Shown one piece after another: positions 23,361-34,479 of a stretch of 64,000 bases of DNA (its first letter is position 1; each line of letters opens with the position of its first letter). The notes under the pieces are model-generated. The model was not told the origin of the DNA and ran no database searches. It worked only from the letters and a program-made list of their open reading frames with translations. Location of the stretch: contig NC_135562.1 in assembly GCF_964340395.1 (NCBI RefSeq), positions 16,751,485-16,815,484 on the forward strand. The letters run 5' to 3'. Source of the DNA: Glandiceps talaboti. Its lineage: Eukaryota > Hemichordata > Enteropneusta > Spengelidae. The position numbers and the translations under genes were made by a program.

Positions 23361-24130
23361 CCATAGTGTAGTCATATATCTATAGTGTTTACATAGTGCA
23401 GCAAGACATGCTTTCGAGAATAAATATTTCTATTGAGGGACCGCAGTAACCCAACCGTGATTAAGGCTTTTATATTTATGAACAAACATGGAACTTATGA
23501 TTACTTTATTTTCAGGAGATGTGATTTTCCAAGAAGTAGAAAGTGAAATTCGCCTTTTTTTTTTAAGGATATAATTTTCACCAAATTAATAAAATTAGGG
23601 AGGTATGTAGGGTCACTATGTTGAAAGAGTATTACATGTTGGGGGTTGGTTTTTAATTTTTAAGCAAAAAAAAGAAAACGCAAAAAAAAAACCGCAATAA
23701 AAATCATCAACAAATCAGTGAAAAAAATACTACATCATATATCAGTATAGTGTGCGCAATTTTATGGAAATTTATCGCAAATGCAAACAAATAACTTTTC
23801 ACTGATTACTTCTGAAGTTACCTAATGATAGCATACATTTTTTTTGTAAACTTAAAAATTCTATCCAGGCAAAGCATATTTGATTTACCGTTTCCTTGGT
23901 GTTGGAATGCTTACAAAACAAAGTATTTCACAGGAAAGAGACAAAGCAAGATCAGGTGTACGTCAGACATTTTTAGAGATAAAATCTGAGTCTGATTGAT
24001 AGATGAACCTAAAACATCAAGTTAAGTACGGTAAAGATAAGACTACAAGTCATTATGATTAGTGTTCATCAAATGTTGTATTTCTCACTGAAAGTCTTAA
24101 ATTGTTATCACGGGCAAGATAAGCCTTCGG
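23360..24130. other. AT-rich sequence, no gene
   Basis: Only poly-A/poly-T runs (near 23560 and 23670-23700) stand out. Confidence 0.5.
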
Positions 24131-24134
24131 GAAG

Positions 24135-24565
24135 GCCGCATAATATCGCACTAGCTCAACAAACGAACCTTGTTCGTTTAGATCAAAATCCCCCCTCCCC
24201 CTCCCCCTAACTGAACGTTCACAAGTGTGACATCAATCGTTTATATATGATGTAAAATATGATGAAAGCTGTAGTGGTCACAGTACTACGATTGATGTAA
24301 TGTAAAAAACATGATTGTAAACAAATACTGCCAGAAACCCAGCACCACATATATCACATTAGAAATAAATTTTTATCAACTTATCAACATCTCAGTAGTA
24401 AATACAAATTTAAAGCTGTTATCATTGAAGGAGTGAAATTTTGGCCAAAATTTGGTTAGAAGTGCAAAAATGAAGTTCAGCAATTGCATTGACACCAGAC
24501 CCCCTCCCCCTAAACAAAGAAAGTTCACATATTGAGCTTGTGTGACATTGTGCGATTGTCCCTTA
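24135..24565 (+). mobile_element. MITE family D, copy 1
   Basis: About 430 bp. The right end TTGAGCTTGTGTGACATTGT, then GCGATTGTCCCTTA, is inverted as ATCGCACTAGCTCAACAAA at the left end. The interior has AATTTTGGCCAAAATTTGGT and two C-rich tracts. Copy 2 is at 59021-59443. Confidence 0.7.
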
Positions 24566-24607
24566 CAATATATTTGTACATAACCAGACACTGTGATGAT
24601 GTCTTTA

Positions 24608-24712
24608 TCCTAGGTTTTGGAACCATGGTAATAGAGGGTTTTACGTTATGTTTTGGAACCATGGTAACAGAGGGTTTACATTATATTTGGGAACCCTGGT
24701 AACAGAGAGTAG
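24608..24712. repeat. 36-bp tandem repeat, about three units
   Basis: Repeated TTTTGGAACCATGGTAAYAG, then AGGGTTT. The last unit is changed (GGGAACCCTGG). Confidence 0.85.
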
Positions 24713-24714
24713 GG

Positions 24715-25620
24715 ATGCGGAGGGGATGGTGGTGGTGGGGGGGGGGGGAAGGAATGGGGACAATTAAAATTTGTTGGGAAAGCCTGAGTGTAAAACATAA
24801 AATGTTGTGATTATAGTCAAGAACACTGTTAAAACAGTACTAACTGAATATTTAATTTATTCATAAACCAAAGAAATTAACAGACTGATTCATTCATCCT
24901 TATTATAACATTATTAAGAATATCTTAGTAATTTAAAAGACCCCCCAAGTTGAGTGAATTTTTAACCATATGATAACGTAACGATACAAGTACATTTCCA
25001 AGTGCAATGGAAGGCTATTGTGTATTCAAAGTGATATGTTACTGTAGCTTAGTAGTTATATACATATAAATACTGTATTCAGGTATCTGTCTACTTTTTG
25101 TCCTATGCTTTAAGTGTTACTTGGCAGTTTTAAGCCACACTGGAAAAAATTCTTGTATCACAATGCCATTATATCAAATTACTGAGACAGTGACGCCATT
25201 GTCACCATTAATATAGTAACTATTCTTGAAAAAGTATTAGGCCACACATACTTAATGCTACGTTTCTCATGGTAACACCTTAAAAATGATGGGTCAGTTG
25301 ATCAGATAAAAAGAAAATAAGTATTAAAAAAATTTAGATGTATATGTTGGTGATATTTTCAATTCATAATCATACTTTAAAAGTTTGAATGACTTAGAAA
25401 TGACAATTTAAAGTCAGAAGGAAACTTTGAATCATTTATTCGATTAAACTTCTCAAATTTCAGCAATACGCAATCATTTTTTCTCTGATATGCACGTGCT
25501 GGGTCGCCGTCAGTGATAGATGATTTTTCTATTCCTGCCATATTCCTGTCAATTAAAAAAAATTATTTTGCCAGAATGAAGAAATATAGGGTTGGTTGGA
25601 TGATGGGAAACATAAAATTA
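24715..25620. other. AT-rich sequence, no gene
   Basis: A G-run (24737-24748) at the left; otherwise nothing recognised. Confidence 0.5.
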
Positions 25621-25765
25621 TAGTATGGCTGCCTGTACTATTTTCCTATTCCATATAGTATGGCTGCCTTTACTGTTTTCCTATTCCATATAGTATGGCT
25701 GCCTTTACTGTTTTCCTATTCCATTAAGTATGGCTGCCTTTACTGTTTTCCTATTCCATTAAGTT
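25621..25765. repeat. 35-bp tandem repeat, four units
   Basis: TAGTATGGCTGCCTTTACTG, then TTTTCCTATTCCATA, at 25621, 25656, 25691 and about 25726, nearly identical. Confidence 0.95.
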
Positions 25766-26970
25766 TTATTTATGAATCACTGTTGTTTCAAACAAATATT
25801 TTTATTTTTTAGTTATTTACTATTTAGTTCAGAAGACTGGTTTAGAAGTGCTGTCATGTTACAGTAATTTCAAGTACCACAAATCTATGCTTTTCATCAT
25901 CTTTTCCATAAAAGTTTGAAACCTCAGCAATATAAATTCTCTAAGAAAAAATGAATGTCTGAAATATTACTAAATTTTTAGTTGATTGTATTATGCTGTA
26001 GTAACTATAGTAACATAATATTTTTGTTGAATACTTCCATTTTTCTAATCAAGGTTATGTTGTGAGGAGGGGGTTACCTCAAAATTATGAAATAATTTTA
26101 ACTTTCAGATCATTAAGTTAAGTTTCTAAACATTATGTGTACAACAAATGTCACACATCTGCTTCAGTTTGTTCAATTTTAAAATTGCATGAATCTTTGT
26201 TTTAAATAAATATTTTTTATATTTTTTTTTTCATTTTTAATTGAGTTTGAAACATCCATAAAAAGTCTGAATTGTCTCTCAAAATAAAATACGTTTTTTG
26301 AAACATTAAACATTTTGGAGTGAACCACATGTCCTTGCAAACTTACAATATTTGTGTCACATGTCTCTGCAATTATTATTAAAAACTTTACTTCAGGAAA
26401 GAAAGAACGCAACAACGTTCAAAACATCCCATAGCAATAACAGACAGAAAACAAGATATAAATACAGCATTATAAAACAACTAGAACTTAAAAAAAAAAC
26501 ACTGAAAAATACAGATGAGCAAGTTCAAGTACTTTAAAATGCAGCAAATCTCTATACATTATCTAAAAATCCTCGGAGCAGATGATTATATCAGAATTAA
26601 GCACCGTAATATTTGGATACAGCTGTCGTGTTGTAACTCTTCTTTTAGTGGTCTGACTCTGACGTTGTAAGTTGTCAAAATGTCTTCAATTTTGGAGCGA
26701 ACCACATGTTACATAAATTTTGTGTCACATGATATAGTGTATGCCAGAAAACATGGCATGTAATATATTTGATACAGCTGTTGTGTTGTAAATAGTCATA
26801 ACTTCTAGTTCTTCACTCCTAGGATAAAGATTTCTCTCATTCCTCATATTAATATGTCATGGTTTCTCCTAATTATCTTTTAATTAAGTTATATTAATTA
26901 TTAAGCATATTAAGTTTTATTTCAAATCAATTAATTTCTTTTAAATTACTATCGCTCAGTATTAAGATTT
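25766..26970. other. AT-rich sequence, no gene
   Basis: Two diverged copies of a short phrase (ACATTTTGGAGTGAACCACATG near 26310 and CAATTTTGGAGCGAACCACATG near 26687), each followed by a run containing TTTGTGTCACATG. Otherwise nothing is recognised. Confidence 0.5.
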
Positions 26971-26973
26971 ATA

Positions 26974-27346
26974 CAGCTGCCGACGTCAGACTGTGGATGA
27001 ACAAAACCTGTTGCACACAGCAAAAATAAACAACTGAATTGGATTAATAACACTTGGCATAGCAGGTTGGAATAGCATAGGCTTGTATTACATTTGGTAG
27101 GTTGATAAAGACAGCTTTATGGCCTCTTTATGCGTACATGACATGCCAGGGGAACTTCAAATTTATTTGTGAATGTGAACTATTATGTAAAGAGGCCATA
27201 CAACTGTTCTTATCAAAAGATGAAATGTAATGTAAGTTTGTGTACTTCCATCATGCTGTGCAAAGTGTTATTAATCCAATTCAGTTGTTTACTTTCCATG
27301 TTTGTAACAGGTTTCATTCATCCATGGTCTGATGTCTGCAGTTGTA
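26974..27346. mobile_element. foldback element family C, copy 1
   Basis: 373 bp and palindromic almost end to end. TACAGCTGCCGACGTCAGAC at the left matches the inverse of GTCTGATGTCTGCAGTTGTA at the right. Further in, AACTGAATTGGATTAATAAC faces GTTATTAATCCAATTCAGTT and AGGCCATACAAC lies near the centre. No coding capacity. Confidence 0.88.
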
Positions 27347-27349
27347 TTA

Positions 27350-28930
27350 AATATTACACAAACTGTATAGATTATAACTGTCGATAAAAATTATTAAACA
27401 TGTCATTATTGACAAATTTAAATAATTTTTTTTTGATGAGTTAAAGGTATAAGAGCTTAGGCAAAGAATAAATTGAATTAGATTAACATTTATTCCATTT
27501 CAAATAAAAATTATGCGATCATTTAAAGCAACAGGAAAATTTTTTTGTTGAGGGCCATGGAAAAATAGTTGTCGAGGAACTAATCAAAGTCCATGGACCA
27601 GACATACATAATTGATTAAGACAAATTGTAGGTATGAGTTATGCAATAACAACAAACATATATCTTTGGTATTGAGAAAGAGATATGCTGGTACTAAAAT
27701 TATATGTGGAAGATCTCTGGATCTAGAAATTGATAATCATATGATGAAGATAAATTGTGTATATTGATCACAGTGGCATTGCTGAGCTGTCATTTAAACG
27801 GAGACATATGGTACAGCGGATTTTTTCTTATGTTGAATAGCTTGCATAACAAAAATTGTTATAAATGTGGCCATGAACTCCTTGGGCAAAAAAGACATCA
27901 CTATCAATCAAAATTTGCATAAATCTTCGCTTGATGAGAAAGAGTGTAAGGTTGCCAGGGGGAAATTAGGTAAAAACAGCTGTAACATGTACAATTTTGA
28001 GATATTCCCATGACAACTACACCCCCAGCCCCTATGAAATCTGATTTTGAAATTAGAATGTTATCTGGGCTGTCATCATGTTGTTAAATCTTCATGTAGA
28101 GTCTGGCGCTAGTTCCCCAATTGTGTTATTGTAAATTACATACAGCAAGCTGTGACCTAGAGAGTAAATATAACAAAACTAAAAAAACAATACTAATATT
28201 TAATTTCAGTGATATTGCATAAATGGTACTATTTATATCGAGAAATAAATTTTTAAAAAAATAAAAAAAATAAGAAAATAAAAACAAATGTATAGTTTAA
28301 TTTGTGTTATTGCATGCATAAATGGCCATATTGAGGAAAAATGGATATTTATTTTAGAATTTTTCATTAATAAGAGAACTGTAAGTTGTTAGCGATTACC
28401 AGTAATCAAAACACGCCTAATCACTATGGTAATACTCTTTGTAAAACCCACATTCTATAAAATGATCATATATATTTTGATATTCATATAATCATGATGA
28501 TGTAATTAGCATATTTGTTCTCCCTATGCCAGCCACATACATCGATTGACATGTTTCTGTTCCAGAATATTTAGAAATCATGGACTTCTTAAGAAATTAT
28601 TAACCTTACTCAACAGATTTAAGTCAGCTCAGATTTACTCCTACAGTTATATATATATATATACATGCAGACATGTAACTATGTACATGTTGCACTGACT
28701 GTAAACTACAAATTGGGTCTTCGGTTACTATGGTAACCCATTTAATAATTAACTGTTAGGTCATGGTTAATAAACTGTCTTTTTACAAATTGAAGGGTGA
28801 ATGTAGTTATTTTAAACTTTAATGTTGTGTGATGGCAGCTGGTACTAGACATCAACAAATCATTGACATGTCCTAAGTGATATATGAGAATAGGGACATT
28901 TGTGATTCTATCACAGATGTTCATGACATC
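27350..28930. other. AT-rich sequence, no gene
   Basis: Only A/T homopolymer stretches (near 28240-28290) and a short (TA)n at 28649-28662. Confidence 0.5.
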
Positions 28931-28931
28931 A

Positions 28932-29272
28932 TTAGGCCTGCAAACAAAAATTGTGTGGTTCCGATTATGCTCAGTTTTAGAATAGGTGGGGAAGGTAGAT
29001 TTTTTATTCTAATTTAAATTTTGTTTTTTCATATGTTAGAGTGTCTAGTTCAAGCAGTTAAATGTTTTCCATTGTTTTCCAAATGGTCTCCATGTTATTG
29101 GACTCTGTCTTTTTAAGTCGATGTCAGTTTCTGTATCCACTATTGCTCTCGAGACCCCACAATTTTTGTGATTTTATTACTTTTTTTTCTGAAATGCATA
29201 ACAAAATGTTTAGGGTTGGCAGTGAAAAGTAGGTGGGGTCTGGTAATCAGAACAATTTTTTTTTAGACCTTA
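28932..29272 (+). mobile_element. MITE family A, copy 4
   Basis: 341 bp with ends TTAGGCCTGCAAACAAAAAT and (inverse) ...TTTTTTAGACCTTA. Lacks the central block TTCTTCCTATCAGATG seen in other copies, an internal deletion. Confidence 0.85.
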
Positions 29273-29614
29273 CAGGAGTGAAGTCAATGACACAGAAACT
29301 GTATTTAGGACAATCATGACTGCCATTGCACATTTTAAGTGTCATTTTTTTTAAATATTGTATTTTTTCTAGATTGTTAGCCTGTCTATCAGTTGTATTT
29401 ATAACTATTGCTAATGTCACTAGTGCCTTTTTGTGGTATGTTGTTGATTTTAAAATTATTTTACTTTTTTAAGACTGTCAACCTTTTGTTTTTTTCAGTT
29501 TCTGGTGTAACTGAAGTTATTATCATTTTTTTTATGAATATTAGAAAGCTACAGATGTGACTGGTGGCATGCATATTTGAAAATTTTACTTTGTAGAAGT
29601 TTCAAACACTGATA

Positions 29615-30005
29615 ATTTATTGACTAATAAAATGACTTCACAGGATGGTTGTACTTGATTGGTTAATAAGGGATTATGCAAATAAGTGGTATGCATATAT
29701 ATGTAATGAGGTGTGCTCACTTGATTAGCATATATCTAGAGTGACAATTGTTAATAGGACAGTGAACTGTAGTAAAATGGATTGGTTAATAAGTGATTAT
29801 GCAAATAAGTGGTTTGCATGCAGAATGAGATGTGCTCACTCAATTAGCATACACCAGATAATGGTTGGTATTAATAGGATAGCTCAGTAAAATGACTTCA
29901 TAGAATGATTGTATTTGATTGGATAATATTTGGATTATGCAAATAAGTGGTATGCATACATAATGAATGTGTTGAACTAATTAGCATATACCTGGTAATG
30001 GTTGT
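29615..30005. repeat. tandem repeat, three units, each with an octamer motif
   Basis: Units of about 120-140 bp share GATTGGTTAATAA, GGATTATGCAAATAAGTGGT, ATGCAT, GTGCTCACTNRATTAGCATA and a TAATGGTTG block. ATGCAAAT (the POU-protein octamer) is intact in all three, at 29676, 29799 and 29937. Confidence 0.85.
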
Positions 30006-30475
30006 TAGTAGGCATTGTGGCAGTCATTCTACCTGTCAATAAAAGGGGTCATTAGTGCCAGTCAGGGGTCATGAATATCCATTAAGTAACAATAAATGCT
30101 CATAATCTGGTCATGGCTTGTAAATTTCACTTAAAGTGGGTAAATATAGTAACATATGGATGTTTTTTATGTGTTCAGAATGTCAGGGCAGAAGAAGTGA
30201 CAAAACACAGACTTTTGCATTTATCTGTTGAAGTCTAAATGGACTTTCTCTGTAAAAAGAAGTAAAATATTTGTGTACTTAATATCTACAGACATATGCA
30301 TTGCACATTCACTTTGATTGTTGAATCACGTTGTGAAAATATAAAGTATAAGATATATCTTTTGGTATGACTGTGTGCTGTGTATAAAATATATCATCAA
30401 TTATATTGCTAATTACATGTAGTCTCCAGTGAAGGAAGTTGTCTCTGAGTCTTTGAATATTTTACTTGTTTACTT

Positions 30476-30755
30476 GTTGTTCCGGTTACACTCAACTTTA
30501 GAATAGGTGGGGTAGGTAGATTTTTATTTTTATATTATATTTTTTTTTTGGCGTGAGTGTCTAACTTCAGGTTTTCCATCGTTTTCCAAATGGTCTTTGA
30601 GTTATTGGTTTCTTCCTATCAGATGTAAAACCATTACAGATTGGAAGAACAGTTTTAGAGTGTCTTTTTAAGTTGATGTCAGTTTCCACATCCACTATTT
30701 CTCGTGAGACTTCATAATTTTTGCGATTTTATAATTTTTTAAAAATAAATGTGTA
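30476..30755 (+). mobile_element. MITE family A, copy 5 (right end missing)
   Basis: Starts TTGTTCCGGTTACACTCAAC and follows the family to TTTTTGCGATTTTATAATTT. The last about 80 bp (TTTAGGGTTGGCAG ... GGAACC) are absent. The break is directly followed by repeat family E. Confidence 0.85.
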
Positions 30756-30756
30756 A

Positions 30757-30965
30757 AATGTTTGTTTTTGTATGTAACAATAACAAACCTTTTACACATT
30801 TTTTTTTTTAGCTTTCTGCAGTCTATTGAGTTACAAACACAGTCTTGGTCAGTCTTGTTTCATGTTCATTTTTCAAGTAGGATGTCTTGATTAAAAAATT
30901 GTTTTATAACTTAAAAATCCAAAATAATAACGAAATCTTCATCCATATGGCCATTTTAACTACAC
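30757..30965 (+). repeat. dispersed repeat family E, copy 2
   Basis: Order of landmarks as in 62625-62835: GTAACAATAACAAA, TTTTACACATTT, AGCTTTCTGCAGT, GAGTTACAAACACAGTCTTG, TTTCAAGTAGGA, TTGTTTTATAA and ATCCATATGGCCA. Confidence 0.75.
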
Positions 30966-31189
30966 AATATTCAGCGCCAAAAGAAAGGAGATGAAAATGG
31001 AATCACTTTCACAGGGAAATTCTGAGTAAAGTACAGAGAGGAAAGGCTTGTTTATATAGTCTTAATGAACCACGGTATTAACTTTGAAAAGTGATGTCAG
31101 TATACATGTTTAAGTATACACTAGTGAAAAATTGCTTCTCAGCTGAACCCAAATAAATTTATATTTACTATCGTTATAAGTTGTATGCT

Positions 31190-31325
31190 TCCCAGCGAGT
31201 TTAAGAAGTAACAGGGACGTTGCACCGCTATAGATCCATGCCAAGGGTAATAATTGTAAAGCGCTTTGAGCACAGAGTGGGAAAGCACTATATAAAAACC
31301 AACATTATTCTTATTATTATCATTG
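31190..31325 (+). mobile_element. LINE 3' tail
   Basis: AATTGTAAAGCGCTTTGAGC, then GTGGGAAAGCACTATATAAA, ending in CATTATTCTTATTATTATC. This is the well-known CR1/L2-type 3' end (GCGCTTTGAG ... GCGCTATATAAA plus ATT repeats). No reverse transcriptase remains upstream. Confidence 0.7.
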
Positions 31326-31682
31326 TATATTCACATTAGAATAACTATAAACAGAGACATATAAAAATTTAGAGAACAACCAGAGTTTGAAATCTGCAGT
31401 TGACAGAAGATAGATATGTTATTAATGAATACCAAATGTCAATATTTGAATTGTAATGTAGAAGCACACACATAGAATTATTAATCAGTTTATTTCACAG
31501 CTGCTACCCATAGTGGGGATGTCTTCTACCATGATATATAAGTAGCACGACACAGATGAACAGCTGGGTAAATTATAACTAACTGGTAAAAAGGAAATTG
31601 TCTACTAGTGTCTGGCTTGTAGCTGCAATTCCTGAAGTAGTAAAAGTTTTAAAATAAATTTGGTCATGTGATGGATGTTTAA

Positions 31683-31955
31683 TGATTTGATTTGATTTGA
31701 ATTGAATTGAATTGAATTGAATTGAATTTTAACTGAATTGAATTGAATTTAATTTAATTTAATTTAATTGATCAAATCGAATCAATTCAAATCAAATTGA
31801 ATTGAATTGAATTGAATTGAATAGAATGGAATTATTAACCAAAATAAAGATTAACTTCACAAAAGTAAATATATCAAAATGAAAAATTAGATCGGATATT
31901 AAACAGGAGTCAGAAAATAGCTATGCTAATCGCATCTGACCCCTAGAAACAATAA
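31683..31955 (-). mobile_element. LINE-like 3' end with (AATTG)n/(ATTCA)n tail
   Basis: On the minus strand: GGGGTCAGATGCGATTAGC, AGCTATTTTCTGACT, then about 100 bp of AT-rich sequence and a long ATTCAATTCAATTCA tail. The head matches the 9121-9275 copy (GTCAGACTTGATTAGC, GCTATTTCCTGACT). Confidence 0.6.
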
Positions 31956-32492
31956 TAAAACAGTTCATGTTTTGGATGAAAATATAGTTGAAATAAATAA
32001 TATCTCTCTCCTTTACATTCCCACATACTATTGCAGAAAATGTTATTTTCATTTATTAGCTGTGTCTCTGCGCCCTCCCATGCCAGCACTATTTTGAAAA
32101 CAAAAAAATTGTGAATTTGAAGTCTGTCCACGAATAGGGGATACATGTATGTTGATACTTAAGTTAAGATTGAATCAGACATACAGAGAGTGTAAAATAT
32201 CTATGTGTAGAGATACCTTTAATTTGTGACAAACATAAAATGTTAGTAGTACAGGTTTGGTAATTAAATCCATGAAAAGAATGTCAAATAGCTAGTTTTG
32301 GTATGCTAAGTCTGTAGTTTATCGTAATAGTGGAAGTATAAAAGTAGATTTCTCATCAGAAGGAAGTGAAGTTATATGAGAAAATCATATCAAGGATACG
32401 ATTATGTTTAAAAATATATTATTTATTGTGTCTTTTCAGTGACAAACATCCTGTATTGATAAGAAACAGGAATTAATCAACTGGAGTGGAAT

Positions 32493-32662
32493 GTTTGTCT
32501 GTCTGTCTGTCTGTTTGTTTGTCTGTCTGTGTGTGTGTGTGTGTTTGTGTCTGTGTATGTCTGTTTGAGTGTCAGCAGTGTCTGTCTGTGTCTCACCATC
32601 TGTGTGTGTGTGTGTGTGTCGGTGGGATATGGGTGTGTGTATTGTGGGTGGGTGGATGTGTG
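32493..32662. repeat. (TGTC)n and (TG)n microsatellites
   Basis: Several arrays of TGTC, TG and GGTG units. The [14 protein letters not shown] frame is a repeat artefact. Confidence 0.95.
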
Positions 32663-32727
32663 GCTGCCAAACTTGTAGATGATACTGTAATAGTTACTAA
32701 AAATTATAAGTTTTGATTATATTTAAT

Positions 32728-32828
32728 TATTAAATATGTCTTTATTCATGGTAAAACTTAATGTAAGCGTTACAAACAACACAAAACGCTTACATTAAGT
32801 TTTACCCTGAATAAAGACATATTTAATA
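32728..32828. repeat. near-perfect hairpin, 44-bp arms
   Basis: The left arm 32728-32771 and right arm 32785-32828 are inverted copies with one mismatch in 44 (TTCATGG against TTCAGGG) and a 13-nt loop. The outer ends read TATTAAATATGTC and the inner ends TAATGTAAGCGTT. It could be a tiny foldback element or a transcribed hairpin. The arms are longer than a typical microRNA precursor stem. Confidence 0.92.
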
Positions 32829-32829
32829 A

Positions 32830-33377
32830 AGTGTTGAAGGGTAGGTTTCTTTCTGTGGAGGACCTCATATATGAATTCGACAGTCACATAAAAATCTTAA
32901 ACTATTTGGAGGTAGGATAACTGTTAGCACATAAGTCGACAGCTACGCAATGTGAAAGGGAGGACAAAATGTGAATAGCTGGAATTTATGCACTAAAAGA
33001 TCTAAACAATCACACACTATCGAAAAAGAATTGATCCTAAAAAGACAGAAATGCAGAAATTTACAAAAAATGTAATGAAAGGGGATACAAAATACTATAT
33101 TACATAAAATAATATGAAATTGATAAAAGAACTAAAAAATAGAATATTTGAGTATTTCAAAATGAGAATAAATACTAAATTTTTTGTCTGATGTGTGACA
33201 CAATCCATGGTTATAAGTTTTTACAGCAGACAGGATGAAAGATTACAAACAAATATTCCTCTGAGCCCCACGAATGATTGAAAGTGTTATAATAAATAAA
33301 CTCAGATTAGGTCTGACATTAATTCAAATTGATTTTGACAAATTATATATTGATTCGTGCCATTGCATTTTATTCAT
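32830..33377. other. AT-rich sequence, no gene
   Basis: Nothing recognised. Confidence 0.5.
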
Positions 33378-33722
33378 TATACCATGCACGAGTGAAGTTG
33401 TACAAAATATATGGAATGTATACTGCGGTCGTTCTACATCATGACAGCTCGCATCTGTGTCATGACAATGCGTGTTTACACCACTGGTTAATTCTGCTGT
33501 GTGCGAAATTTGAGCCAAAGCATTCAAAATTGTCACTACTTTCCCCGATTTGTCTTTGATATTACTGACGCTGGTAGAATTATGTTATTCTTCAATATTT
33601 GTCTTCATTCAGCTTGAAAAAAAACGTGTGACCTGAGGGTTATTACTCGTCGCTAAAGGCCACTTAGGCCACTCATATTTTCCTTGGCTGAACGAAGAAA
33701 AATATTGGGTAATAACATCTAA
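33378..33722 (+). mobile_element. MITE family B, copy 2 (right end missing)
   Basis: The left end TATACCATGCACGAGTGAAG and AAATATATGGAATGTATACT match copy 5. Then come CATGACAATGCG, CTTTCCCCGATTTGTCTTTG and the internal hairpin TTCTTCATTCAG ... GAACGAAGAAAAAT, ending TAATAACATC. Confidence 0.8.
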
Positions 33723-34470
33723 ACATTCATCATTGCTGTGACTAGTTGCCATTACAATTCAGTTGTATGTTGTCATCGAAAGAAGATCAGTGATGTGCAG
33801 ACTAAAAGTAGAAAAAAATATGCAAGCAAAATATTAAACTAAACTAAAACAGGACAGCATGATATAAAAATAAATAACCCCCCCCCAAAAAAAAACAAAA
33901 AACAAAAACAACAACAACAACAAAAAAAAAAAAACAACCACAAAAAAAACCCCAAACAACCAACCACATCCTCCCCCTACGATTTATAGAAATGCTTAAT
34001 ATAAAAATGAATAAAAAGCGGAAAACAGCACAAAATATGTCTAAAAAACGGAAAGAAAATTAAAAAAGTGAACAGTTCCCTCTAAAACAACAACAGAAAC
34101 CCCTATAGGAAAACTAATAATAAAAATGAACAAAAAGCAGAAAAAAACATTAAAAAATATGTCTAAAACTCAGGAAAAAATATTAAACTCACGAAGAATA
34201 GGAAAGCACAATATGAAAATATACAATGACGAAAAATAGGAAAGCAAAATATTTTTCAACGGTACTTTATTAAGCACACCATAGGTTGATGTGAACTGAG
34301 CATGACATGATTCCATCATATTGTATATAAGGCTTACTTTAGATAAAATTGACAATTTGAATTGCTATTATATCGGATTATTGTCCGATCTACGCATTGC
34401 TCTTATAAGTTTGGGAAACACGCTATAATTGAATATATTGTCCCAAAGTTCCTGAATCATAGAGATTACA
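33723..34470. other. A-rich low-complexity sequence
   Basis: Includes a C9-A9 junction and (CAA)n/(A)n at 33878-33960, and repeated phrases ATAAAAATGAAYAAAAAGCR and ATATGTCTAAAA near 34000-34160, a degenerate about 125-bp duplication. Confidence 0.6.
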
Positions 34471-34479
34471 TTGTTTGCT

